A DNA stretch of 6,283 nucleotides from Erysipelothrix sp. (GCA_030152625.1 JASLJD010000101.1:1-6283), one strand, 5' to 3'. Shown: positions 1-5,974, numbered from the stretch's first letter. The notes: a model not told the origin generated them from the sequence alone. Made by a program: numbers and translations.

Positions 1-302
1 AAATCTATGGCTGATTGCTTCGCTACATCCATTCGTGTCTCATCCGATCCCGGAATTGTTGCACGCATACTGCCTGATTGGTCAACAATAATCATGACAT
101 CCTTTTTCGGCTTCTCAGGTTCGTATTCTACTTCAAGATTCACCTCCCACTGATTTAATTTTCCTTCCACACGCTTCGCATCTTTTGATAGTGTTAAACC
201 ATCTTCAACAACCGTCTCCGCTTGCGTCATATACGAACGCACTGGAAACAAGCTTAAAATCATCAAAGCTGCTAAAAAGATATTCCATTTTTTCCTACCC
301 AT
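1..302 (-). CDS. Secreted von Willebrand factor A (vWA) domain protein, N-terminal part only
   Basis: The first 100 codons of a gene that continues beyond the left edge. The product begins MGRKKWNIFL: a basic start (RKK, residues 3-5) and a hydrophobic stretch (about 7-21), then a plausible signal peptidase site after TQA (residue 28). This predicts export. After a charged, extended segment (29-67, rich in E and K) comes a hydrophobic beta strand (VMIIV, 69-73) and the metal-ion-dependent adhesion site DQSGSM, in which D74, S76 and S78 fit the DxSxS motif of vWA domains. The downstream TRMDVAKQSAID matches the first helix of that fold. Gram-positive proteins of this layout are often surface adhesins or pilus-tip-like proteins, but the C-terminus (LPxTG, Cna-B repeats) is outside the window, so the exact role is open. 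The ATG at 302 is supported by an AGGAGG at 308-313. The gene is separated from the sugar operon by a terminator and has its own candidate promoter. Confidence 0.85.
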   Translation of the reverse strand, partial: MGRKKWNIFLAALMILSLFPVRSYMTQAETVVEDGLTLSKDAKRVEGKLNQWEVNLEVEYEPEKPKKDVMIIVDQSGSMRATIPGSDETRMDVAKQSAID

Positions 303-307
303 AAATA

Positions 308-313
308 CCTCCT
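308..313 (-). promoter_or_regulatory. Ribosome binding site of the vWA gene
   Basis: AGGAGG on the minus strand, five bases from the ATG at 302. It fixes the start codon and lies only four bases downstream, in transcript order, of a 9-bp hairpin. Confidence 0.85.
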
Positions 314-317
314 CAAA

Positions 318-341
318 GTTGAATAGACGACCCTATTCAAC
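318..341 (-). promoter_or_regulatory. Leader hairpin just upstream of the vWA ribosome binding site
   Basis: A perfect 9-bp inverted repeat (GTTGAATAG and CTATTCAAC) separated by six bases. On the minus-strand transcript it forms a stem-loop with loop GGTCGT ending four bases before the AGGAGG. No T-run follows, so it is not a terminator. It could be an operator dyad, a 5' mRNA-stabilising hairpin, or an element affecting ribosome access. The symmetry is plain in the sequence; the function is inference. Confidence 0.55.
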
Positions 342-366
342 ATCTACTTCTACATTAAACTTATCG

Positions 367-395
367 ATTAAAAGGGCCTAAAGCAAGAATTTCAA
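367..395 (-). promoter_or_regulatory. Candidate sigma-A promoter of the vWA gene
   Basis: On the minus strand, -35 TTGAAA (390-395) and -10 TTTAAT (367-372) are separated by exactly 17 bases. Each hexamer matches the vegetative consensus at five of six positions. The predicted transcript start is near 360, giving a leader of about 57 bases that contains the 318-341 hairpin. The promoter sits downstream of the sugar operon's terminator, which fits independent transcription of the vWA gene. Confidence 0.6.
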
Positions 396-411
396 TGCTT
401 TTTAAGCCCTT
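372..411. repeat. Imperfect inverted repeat overlapping the vWA promoter
   Basis: Outer arms AAGGGC (372-377) and GCCCTT (406-411), and inner arms AAAGCA (380-385) and TGCTTT (396-401), flank a 10-base centre. A short asymmetric internal loop separates the two stem parts. On the minus strand the outer arm is followed by TTTTAAT, so it could be a weak second terminator behind the one at 433-476. It also spans the -35 and spacer of the candidate promoter, so it may instead be an operator. The sequence does not decide between these. Confidence 0.4.
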
Positions 412-432
412 CTATTTACGCTTCTTTTTCAT

Positions 433-476
433 AAAAAAAAGGGCACATTGTGAGCGGTTTCACAATGTGCCCTTTT
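433..476 (-). terminator. Rho-independent terminator of the sugar operon
   Basis: A perfect 13-bp stem (GGGCACATTGTGA at 441-453 and its complement at 460-472) with a six-base loop, extended by four A:T pairs. On the minus strand it is followed by eight consecutive T (complement of the A-run 433-440). It lies about 85 bases past the stop codon of the EIICB gene and ends the operon. The opposite direction has only four T, so it works mainly for the minus strand. The 84 bases between stem and stop codon hold no gene that I can see. Confidence 0.9.
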
Positions 477-560
477 AAAGGAGATTATAAACTTATTCAA
501 TGGTTTGATATTCAAAACGTTTACCATTATAGCAAAAATATCTTTACTTGGCAAAATCTT

Positions 561-1994
561 TTATTTCAAATGTTTTTCCAAGCTTTCTCGAACTTCTTGA
601 ACTCTTGTACCTATGACAATTTGAACATGATTATCTTTCTGAACAAATCCTTTGCTAGGTAAGCTTTTTAGGATTAAAGGATCTATTTTCTCTTCATCAT
701 AAACTTCAATCCGAAGACGAGTATAACAATTCCCTAGATGCTTGATATTTTGCTTTCCTCCCAATGCTGCAAGCAATCGATCATAGTTCGTATCTTTTTC
801 CATATCAACTGTCTTTGCAAAAGAAATTTGATCTTTGCGAATAATCCAGATAAAAAGGAGGTATTCAAGCAAGATTAAAATAAGCAAAATCAATAAAAAA
901 CGAAATGGCTTCGATAAGCGAGGAGGCAGTAACAAGATATTCATCACTAAAGGGGGAAGCGTACTGATTTCCATTTGAACTTGAAGAACTTCCGCCAAAG
1001 CAAAACCTAAACCGGACAAACTAGCATGAACAAGCCATAAGTTTTTAGATTTTGCTAGAAAAAGAAATTCAATGGGCTCTGTCACCCCGGCCAAAGAAGC
1101 AGAAAAAACTGCAGGCAACAAATCTTTCTTTAATTCCTTTCTATCGCGATCAGAACTTGTGTGATAAATCGCTAAAGCTGCACCGATTGGTAAAGCGAGA
1201 TAAGAAAAATCACGAAGATATTGCAGCGATGGATGAAAACTTTGGATATCATGAACTTGCGACAATTGTGCTAGCCAAATGCTGTAAGCACCTTGATATG
1301 CCAAGGTATCACTTGTGAATGTTCCACCGATGCTCCCCCACTGAATTGGAATCCACAGCAAATGGTGTAATCCAAAAGGAAGCAAAAGCTTATTGAGAAA
1401 ACCATAAGCGAAGGCTGAAATCGAAGCTCCACGAAGCAAAAATTCAGAAACTTTAATGATTTGCACTTGTAGAATGGGCCAAAGTTTTGCCGTTGAAAAT
1501 CCGAATAAAGCAGCAAGTAAGAAACTTAAAATTGTGGAAAAGGCCAAGCCTTCAAAAGGTCTTAAATAAGGATGAAACTGGATATCCTTGGTCTTTGAAA
1601 TTAATTTGGCTAAGAAAAAGCCCAATACAACGACAGGAAAAAGCCCCATTTGACTCACTTCAATCCCAAGTATTTTTTGCTTTAAAAGAGCTTCTCCCAG
1701 GAAAAGGTGATGTGTTCCCAAAAAAACAAGGTAGGCAAAAAAAGCGATGAACATTGATTCCACATGATCGTCTTCAAGATAAAAAGCAACGATTCCTAGA
1801 AGGAAAAGGATAGAAATATTCGGTAAAACATATAAAGATAAACTTTGATACAAAAGCAAAGCAAGGGGCTTCAGTGTTTGAATGTTCATCATCATGGCCA
1901 AAAAGGTCATGATGATACCCAAAATACCCATGACAAAAAGTGGCTTTAACAACATTTGGGCAAAGTTTTCTAAGTTTTTATTGAGTTTTTTCAT
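561..1994 (-). CDS. PTS sugar permease EIICB, glucose/glucoside family
   Basis: A 477-residue membrane permease that would transport and phosphorylate a sugar using phosphate relayed from HPr and an EIIA. Residues 1 to about 388 form the hydrophobic EIIC domain with roughly eight to ten membrane segments. Family motifs visible are GLHHLLW (208-214), QWGSIGGTF (218-226) and GVTEPIEF (303-310), the latter matching the conserved G(I/V)TEPIEF of glucose-superfamily EIIC. A charged linker (about 389-402) leads to a C-terminal EIIB domain. This contains NCYTRLR (422-428), where Cys423 is the expected phosphorylated cysteine. The C-then-B order resembles GlvC/MalP, MalX and PtsG. There is no EIIA domain and none is encoded nearby, so an EIIA-Glc type protein must act in trans. 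The gene is last in the operon and its start overlaps the end of the deacetylase gene by 17 bases, with GGAGA (2003-2007) eight bases upstream. The substrate cannot be read directly; context suggests a phosphorylated alpha-glucoside or amino-sugar glycoside. Confidence 0.92.
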   Translation of the reverse strand: MKKLNKNLENFAQMLLKPLFVMGILGIIMTFLAMMMNIQTLKPLALLLYQSLSLYVLPNISILFLLGIVAFYLEDDHVESMFIAFFAYLVFLGTHHLFLGEALLKQKILGIEVSQMGLFPVVVLGFFLAKLISKTKDIQFHPYLRPFEGLAFSTILSFLLAALFGFSTAKLWPILQVQIIKVSEFLLRGASISAFAYGFLNKLLLPFGLHHLLWIPIQWGSIGGTFTSDTLAYQGAYSIWLAQLSQVHDIQSFHPSLQYLRDFSYLALPIGAALAIYHTSSDRDRKELKKDLLPAVFSASLAGVTEPIEFLFLAKSKNLWLVHASLSGLGFALAEVLQVQMEISTLPPLVMNILLLPPRLSKPFRFLLILLILILLEYLLFIWIIRKDQISFAKTVDMEKDTNYDRLLAALGGKQNIKHLGNCYTRLRIEVYDEEKIDPLILKSLPSKGFVQKDNHVQIVIGTRVQEVRESLEKHLK

Positions 1995-2751
1995 TTTTTA
2001 AGTCTCCAAAATGACACAAAGAAATCTCGTTACTTTGCAACAAGAATTCTTTAAAATCTGAATTTTGTAAAAACTCAGCAACACGGGCACGGGTCTCTTG
2101 CAAAGAGGAACCTTCTAAAAGATCTTGATCAATATAACCGGGATGACACATAATCTCTAAAGAACCATAAGACTGTAGATCCATCAAAAGATTCTTAAAG
2201 TATTGCTTTAATCGGTGCTCAGGCTCCAAAGCCACTGCATCAAAATTTGTTTCGAAGCGTTGTGGCATACAGTGATCTTGTTCATAATCAGCATTGTTCC
2301 GAACCGGTAACTGGTATTTTAAAGCAAGTTTTTCAAAAACTTTTTTAAAGGGAGGGAGGCTGTGAATATGATGATGGCTATCCAAATGAGTAATCTCAAT
2401 GCCGGCACTTTTGATTTTTTGAATTTGAGCATCCCATTCCTGCTCCAGTTCATCAAGATCTATTTCAAAAGCTGTTTTTTCAATCTGGTCCAAGGAATAG
2501 AAGAAGCCTTCTTCATCACTTAGGCTGGGCGCCGATGTTAAGGACTGACCATGTGTCAAAACAAGATGACAACCAATGCCTAAATCCGGCGTGTACTGAC
2601 TTATTTGAATGGCATGATCGAAAGCTAAGCCATTTGCCATCAGCGTAGTCGAGGTCAAAATACCCCGAAGATGGGCATCCATAATTGCATAGTTTATGCC
2701 ACGACTATAACCGAAATCATCTGCATTAATTATTAATTGAGCTCGGGCCAT
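1978..2751 (-). CDS. ChbG/YdjC-family carbohydrate deacetylase
   Basis: A 257-residue cytoplasmic protein, full length for the family. YdjC/ChbG enzymes are metal-dependent deacetylases with a TIM-barrel-like fold. E. coli ChbG removes one acetyl group from chitobiose and chitotriose derivatives. Visible motifs: NADDFG (9-14), carrying the aspartates used as catalytic base and metal ligand; GIGCHLVLTHG (58-68) with His62; THLDSHHHIH (121-130) with the metal-ligand histidines; and MCHPGYID (201-208) with His203. All expected active-site residues appear intact. The start ATG at 2751 has GAGGTG at 2763-2768 and lies inside the end of the upstream glucosidase gene (19-base overlap). Its own end overlaps the permease gene by 17 bases, so the three are probably translated as a coupled set. 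By analogy with chbF-chbG, it probably deacetylates an imported N-acetylated glycoside so that the GH4 enzyme can cleave it. The true substrate is unknown. Confidence 0.9.
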   Translation of the reverse strand: MARAQLIINADDFGYSRGINYAIMDAHLRGILTSTTLMANGLAFDHAIQISQYTPDLGIGCHLVLTHGQSLTSAPSLSDEEGFFYSLDQIEKTAFEIDLDELEQEWDAQIQKIKSAGIEITHLDSHHHIHSLPPFKKVFEKLALKYQLPVRNNADYEQDHCMPQRFETNFDAVALEPEHRLKQYFKNLLMDLQSYGSLEIMCHPGYIDQDLLEGSSLQETRARVAEFLQNSDFKEFLLQSNEISLCHFGDLKNEKTQ

Positions 2752-4052
2752 AATTCAGCATTCACCTCGATCATCTCATCTAAAATCTTCTTAGCAACAA
2801 TCACTGAAGGAACCGTTTGATTTAAAGTGAAAGCTTGCAATGCTTTCTGATATGAGTTTTCAAAATAAGCATCGACCAGTAATTTTTCTGCGGCAACTTG
2901 AGCTTCCATCAAACCTTTATGAAAGTCAGGAATTTCTTTTCGTAAAGAAATTGGCTCCACACCTTTGCGATTAACATATGCTGGAATTTCAACCACTGCA
3001 TCACTTCTTAAATTAGGGATTGCTCCATGGTTTGGTACAATTAAATTGAAACGTTGATTCAAATTTTGATAGTGTGAAATCGCTATATCAACAATGTACT
3101 GACCGTGATTTTCGCTCTCCAAGTTAAAGCTATCTATCGTCCTTTGATCTTGATCCAAGATAGCTTGGGCTAAAATTTCCATATCCTTAGCACGATGGTC
3201 CATCACATAGTTTGCTCTTGTATAGTTAGGATCACTGCTTTTCACTTTTTCATCAGGCATGAGATAGTACTCAAGATAGTTGTTAGGTATATGATCAGGG
3301 AAAAATTGGATCAATCGACCCAGGTTTCGATAAGTTTCTTTCCAACTGTCATCGCCCTCTTTCAATTCCACACCTTCAGCGAGCGCATGCTCAATGATAT
3401 CTGGCATGATGTCACGCCCATAAGATCGATCATAAATACTGTCAAACCAACCGAAATGATTCAAACCATAATAGGTTACAATCCAGTCTTCATGCTGATA
3501 TCCATAATTATCAGCAAGGGTCCGTTCAATGCTGATCGTCATATCGCATGCATTAATAATTTTCGCGTCAGGAAAAGCTCTTCGGACTGCTTCTGATATC
3601 AAGGATTCCGGATTAGTGTAATTAAGAACCCATGCTTCAGGTGCATATTCTTGAATAAAAGACATCATCTCTAAGAAAGCTTTAATCGAGCGAAGACCGT
3701 AAGAAAAACCACCCAGGCCACAGGTTTCTTGACCAACAAGGCCATATTTCAAAGGAATTTTTTCATCTTGTTCACGCATTTCTAAACCGCCTGCTCGTAT
3801 TTGCGAAAAGATATAATCGACACCAAGAAATGCCTCTTGCGGATCACTGCTTGCTTTGACAGGGATAGAATAATCGCTTTTATCCACAAGATATTCTATA
3901 ATATGTTTAGATTGGAGATTCTTCTTTTGATCGATATCATATAAACGAATCTCTGCGACAGGGAACTTATCTAAATGATTCAACAAAGTGTTCACAATTC
4001 CCGCCGTATAAGTGCTGCCACCACCGGCAATACATAAAATATTTTTCTTCAT
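2733..4052 (-). CDS. GH4 family 6-phospho-alpha-glucosidase (GlvA/MalH-like)
   Basis: A 439-residue cytoplasmic glycosidase of family GH4, which hydrolyses phosphorylated glycosides by an NAD+- and Mn2+-dependent oxidation-elimination mechanism. The N-terminus has the Rossmann dinucleotide motif CIAGGGSTYTAG (7-18) and the acidic LYDID (37-41). Further family blocks are GLVGQETCGLGG (104-115), VLNYTNPES (142-150), NACDM (167-171), YYGLNHFGW (194-202), IPNNYLEYYL (255-264) and DPNYTRAN (274-281). Cys169 and His199 are the expected metal ligands; a tyrosine in YLEYYL is the likely catalytic base. CDM rather than CNV points to the alpha-glucoside subgroup, and the overall pattern, down to a C-terminus ending ELWPELN, matches Bacillus GlvA from memory. 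The usual CDMP reads CDMT here (Thr172). It is the first gene of the operon, with AAAGGA at 4063-4068. The co-transcribed deacetylase raises the possibility of an amino-sugar substrate rather than maltose-6'-phosphate. Confidence 0.92.
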   Translation of the reverse strand: MKKNILCIAGGGSTYTAGIVNTLLNHLDKFPVAEIRLYDIDQKKNLQSKHIIEYLVDKSDYSIPVKASSDPQEAFLGVDYIFSQIRAGGLEMREQDEKIPLKYGLVGQETCGLGGFSYGLRSIKAFLEMMSFIQEYAPEAWVLNYTNPESLISEAVRRAFPDAKIINACDMTISIERTLADNYGYQHEDWIVTYYGLNHFGWFDSIYDRSYGRDIMPDIIEHALAEGVELKEGDDSWKETYRNLGRLIQFFPDHIPNNYLEYYLMPDEKVKSSDPNYTRANYVMDHRAKDMEILAQAILDQDQRTIDSFNLESENHGQYIVDIAISHYQNLNQRFNLIVPNHGAIPNLRSDAVVEIPAYVNRKGVEPISLRKEIPDFHKGLMEAQVAAEKLLVDAYFENSYQKALQAFTLNQTVPSVIVAKKILDEMIEVNAELWPELN

Positions 4053-4062
4053 TCATAACACA

Positions 4063-4068
4063 TCCTTT
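4063..4068 (-). promoter_or_regulatory. Ribosome binding site of the GH4 gene
   Basis: AAAGGA on the minus strand, ten bases from the ATG at 4052. It supports this start. An ATG five bases earlier (4057-4055) is in another frame. Confidence 0.65.
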
Positions 4069-4073
4069 ACTTT

Positions 4074-4082
4074 GTTATATCA
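4074..4082 (-). promoter_or_regulatory. Candidate extended -10 promoter of the sugar operon
   Basis: The minus strand reads TGATATAAC, which fits the extended -10 pattern TGnTATAAT with one mismatch at the last base. No good -35 lies 16-18 bases upstream (the hexamer there is GCTCAT), as expected of an activator-dependent or extended -10 promoter. The implied transcript start (about 4067) leaves a very short leader with the ribosome binding site at the extreme 5' end, which is unusual and lowers confidence. Confidence 0.35.
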
Positions 4083-4100
4083 TATCGATAAAAAGAATGA

Positions 4101-4133
4101 GCTTATTAGTAAGGCTTATTAAATTTAGTAAGA
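4101..4133. promoter_or_regulatory. Operator-like array of four CTTAYTA half-sites (probable RpiR regulator site)
   Basis: Four copies of CTTAYTA alternate in orientation: plus at 4102-4108, minus at 4107-4113, plus at 4115-4121, minus at 4126-4132. They form two dyads. One is compact, CTTATTAGTAAG (4102-4113). The other is an 18-bp palindrome, CTTATTAAATTTAGTAAG (4115-4132), with a single mismatched pair. GCTTATTA is exactly repeated at 4101 and 4114, and TTAGTAAG at 4106 and 4125. The array lies between the divergent regulator and the sugar operon, the normal place for the binding site of an RpiR-family dimer or tetramer. A weak plus-strand promoter (TTAGTA at 4106, TAAGAT at 4129, 17-base spacer) would overlap it, which would allow autoregulation. 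The symmetry is seen; binding is inferred. Confidence 0.6.
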
Positions 4134-4158
4134 TTGTTCAAACTGTGAATTATTATTC

Positions 4159-4164
4159 AGGAGG
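4159..4164 (+). promoter_or_regulatory. Ribosome binding site of the RpiR-family regulator gene
   Basis: A consensus AGGAGG five bases before the ATG at 4170. It fixes the start of the regulator. Confidence 0.85.
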
Positions 4165-4169
4165 CAAAG

Positions 4170-4913
4170 ATGCATTTCGAAGAGCGTATTAACGCACATT
4201 ATAATAAACTAAACGAAACAGATATTCATATTGTCAAAGCAATTCTCAACAATAAAATTATCTGGCAAGATTTAACCTTGCAAGACTTAGCTGATCTGAG
4301 TGACAGTTCAACGGCATCCGTCGTGAGAATGTTGCAGAAGCTCGGCTACGCTGGTTTCAGTGAATTCAAATATTCTATGAACCAGAAAAAAGAAAGCCAA
4401 GCCGATAGACCAAAGCATTATGATGACTTCATTTTAAAAAGTATCCAACATACTTTAGAAAACATTGACCAGCAAAAACTCAATGAACTCTTCCGAAAAA
4501 TTGATGAGGCGAAAAGTCTTTATGCTTATGGTACTGGTTGGAAGCAAGCTGAAGCTTTGCAATCCTTTTCGAATGATTGGATGTACTATGATCGACCGAT
4601 CACAATTCTCCACACCTTTTCAGATATCAATATGGCCTATCTTAAGATGCAAGAAGGCGATGTTTTCTTTATTGTCTCGCTCAGTGGTAATACAGAAGGC
4701 ATGAAAGAAATCATTCGTTTTCTAAAACTTAAAAATGTCCTTGTTGTCTCAATTACTTCCGAAGGTCAAAATGAAATTGCATCTGAAGCTGATTTTCGTT
4801 TTTATTTCGCTGATGATTCCTACTTCGGCTTAGCATCGCGACATTGGCCTGCATTAAGCCTGAAGGCTTTACTTGATTATATTATCCATGCATATATTTC
4901 TTATTTAGAGTAA
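4170..4913 (+). CDS. MurR/RpiR-family transcriptional regulator (GlvR-like) of the sugar operon
   Basis: A 247-residue regulator of typical family length. Residues 1 to about 75 form the HTH_6 DNA-binding domain. The helix-turn-helix is around LTLQDLADLSDSSTASVVRM (35-54), followed by LQKLGYAGFSEFK, the characteristic RpiR 'KLGF.GF.EFK' block. Residues about 110-240 form a SIS phosphosugar-binding domain, with GTGW (121-124) near its start and the SLSGNTEG loop (170-177), whose serine/threonine residues normally contact the sugar phosphate. The opening MHFEERINAHYNKLNETD resembles the N-terminus of Bacillus GlvR, an RpiR member reported to activate the maltose glv/mal operon. It is divergent from the GH4 gene, 117 bases away, with a dyad array between them, so it very probably controls that operon and may respond to the phosphorylated substrate or a product such as glucose-6-phosphate or glucosamine-6-phosphate. 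Whether it activates or represses cannot be told from sequence alone. Confidence 0.92.
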   Translation: MHFEERINAHYNKLNETDIHIVKAILNNKIIWQDLTLQDLADLSDSSTASVVRMLQKLGYAGFSEFKYSMNQKKESQADRPKHYDDFILKSIQHTLENIDQQKLNELFRKIDEAKSLYAYGTGWKQAEALQSFSNDWMYYDRPITILHTFSDINMAYLKMQEGDVFFIVSLSGNTEGMKEIIRFLKLKNVLVVSITSEGQNEIASEADFRFYFADDSYFGLASRHWPALSLKALLDYIIHAYISYLE

Positions 4914-4945
4914 AAAAGCAGACTTTAAAAGTCTGCTTTTCTTTA
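4912..4945. terminator. Bidirectional Rho-independent terminator between convergent genes
   Basis: A perfect 13-bp inverted repeat, AAAAGCAGACTTT (4914-4926) and AAAGTCTGCTTTT (4928-4940), around one central base; the real loop will open a few A:T pairs. It is followed by TTTTCTTT on the plus strand and by six T on the minus strand. It overlaps the regulator's stop codon and reaches the stop codon of the YdcF gene, so it serves both. Confidence 0.88.
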
Positions 4946-5974
4946 TTATTGAAGTGAAAACGTCATCATTAAGGCATAGATACTTGCGAAAATAAAGTGT
5001 TTTCCTAAATTCATGGATAAATATCCGATGTATTCACGGATGAAGGCAGAGGTGAAAAAGTAGAGTTTTGTCCGGGAACCCAAGCCATGATAGTTAAGGC
5101 CTAAGGATTTAGCTAAAAGACTGGCCCTGAACACATGAAAATTATTGCTAAAGAAAAGCACTTTCGCATCGCTTGGTCCTTCTTCTTGAATAATTTGACT
5201 TGAAAAGAGTAAGTTTTCTCGTGTTGATGTTGATCGATCTTCTTTGAAAATCACTTCTTCAGGTATCCCTTGTTTGATTGCATAGCGCTTCATCGCCTCC
5301 GCTTCGGAAATCACTTCATCAGGTCCTTGCCCACCTGACATAATAAAGCGAGGTATCTTCTTACCTTTTTCTTTTTGCGAATGATAAAATTCAATCGCTC
5401 GATCGATGCGACTGGCTAAAAGAGGCGTGACCTCTTCGCCATTTAAGCCTGCTCCTAAGACAATTAGAAAATCTTTATTAGGTCTTTCATAATAAAGATT
5501 GTAAACAAGGGCAGAACTTGCATAGATAACAAAAACAAATGAAAAGTAAGTAAAGTAACTGGATAAAAAGATTAAAATTCTTTTAAAGTTGGGACTGTGA
5601 ATCCTTTGATAAAAAAGGGGAAGAACAACAGAAGATATCAGCGTTGCTATACCAAAAGCTAAGCTTAAAACATGGGCAATGCTGAATCCTTCTTTTCGGA
5701 TTAATTCAAAGCCTGTAGTAAAAAGTATAATCACAAAAGAAAAAGAAGCCAAAGCTGTTAACAATAAAACAGCCAATAGCGCCAATGCAAGCACGATCTG
5801 TAAGTAGCGATAATCTTTCTGAACAGACATTAACATTAGAATAGCCCATAAACTTCCTAAGGCTACGCCGAAAAAAACCCCGTTTAAGATCCTTCGTCTC
5901 TCTAAAATGTGACTTCCTATCCATAAGAAGATACTTCCTAAAAGTATGGTCATTAAAAGTTGATAGCCTTCCAT
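4946..5974 (-). CDS. YdcF-family (DUF218) membrane protein
   Basis: A 342-residue protein with an N-terminal membrane part and a C-terminal DUF218 (YdcF-like) domain. Hydrophobic segments lie near residues 4-22, 29-50, 57-88, 100-121 and 131-158; another hydrophobic stretch (about 326-340) ends the protein. The DUF218 domain (about 168-315) shows VLGAGL (172-177), an arginine-containing helix ASRIDRAIEF (187-196), SGGQG (213-217), SEAEAMKRY (223-231), STSTRENL (248-255) and NNFHVFRA (277-284), all typical of the family. DUF218 proteins include E. coli SanA, ElyC and YdcF. They are tied to envelope processes, but a reaction is not settled, so none is assigned. The start is ATG at 5974, with GGAGA (5981-5985) six bases upstream. 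A TTG six bases earlier (5980) is in frame but abuts that site. It is convergent with the regulator gene and probably a single-gene transcript. Confidence 0.88.
   Translation of the reverse strand: MEGYQLLMTILLGSIFLWIGSHILERRRILNGVFFGVALGSLWAILMLMSVQKDYRYLQIVLALALLAVLLLTALASFSFVIILFTTGFELIRKEGFSIAHVLSLAFGIATLISSVVLPLFYQRIHSPNFKRILIFLSSYFTYFSFVFVIYASSALVYNLYYERPNKDFLIVLGAGLNGEEVTPLLASRIDRAIEFYHSQKEKGKKIPRFIMSGGQGPDEVISEAEAMKRYAIKQGIPEEVIFKEDRSTSTRENLLFSSQIIQEEGPSDAKVLFFSNNFHVFRASLLAKSLGLNYHGLGSRTKLYFFTSAFIREYIGYLSMNLGKHFIFASIYALMMTFSLQ

Noticed and set aside
499..528. Short dyads downstream of the EIICB stop codon (AATGGT/ACCATT and TTTGA/TCAAA)
   Set aside because: The arms are only five to six bases in AT-rich sequence. 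The strong terminator follows just downstream, so this is probably chance.
450..662. Plus-strand open frame of about 70 codons beginning in the operon terminator
   Set aside because: It starts inside a terminator hairpin and runs antisense into the 3' end of the EIICB gene. The protein has no recognisable pattern.
3195..3596. Plus-strand open frame of 133 codons antisense to the GH4 gene
   Set aside because: The minus-strand frame encodes unmistakable GH4 motifs across the same bases. The antisense product looks like no known family and has no ribosome binding site that I can see.
4137..4149. TTCA-5-TGAA dyad near the regulator's ribosome binding site
   Set aside because: Four-base arms are expected by chance. 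It does not share the CTTAYTA half-site of the main array.
4053..4169. A catabolite-responsive (cre) site in the divergent control region
   Set aside because: I found no match to the WTGNAANCGNWNNCW pattern with its central CG on either strand. Catabolite control, if present, is not visible here.
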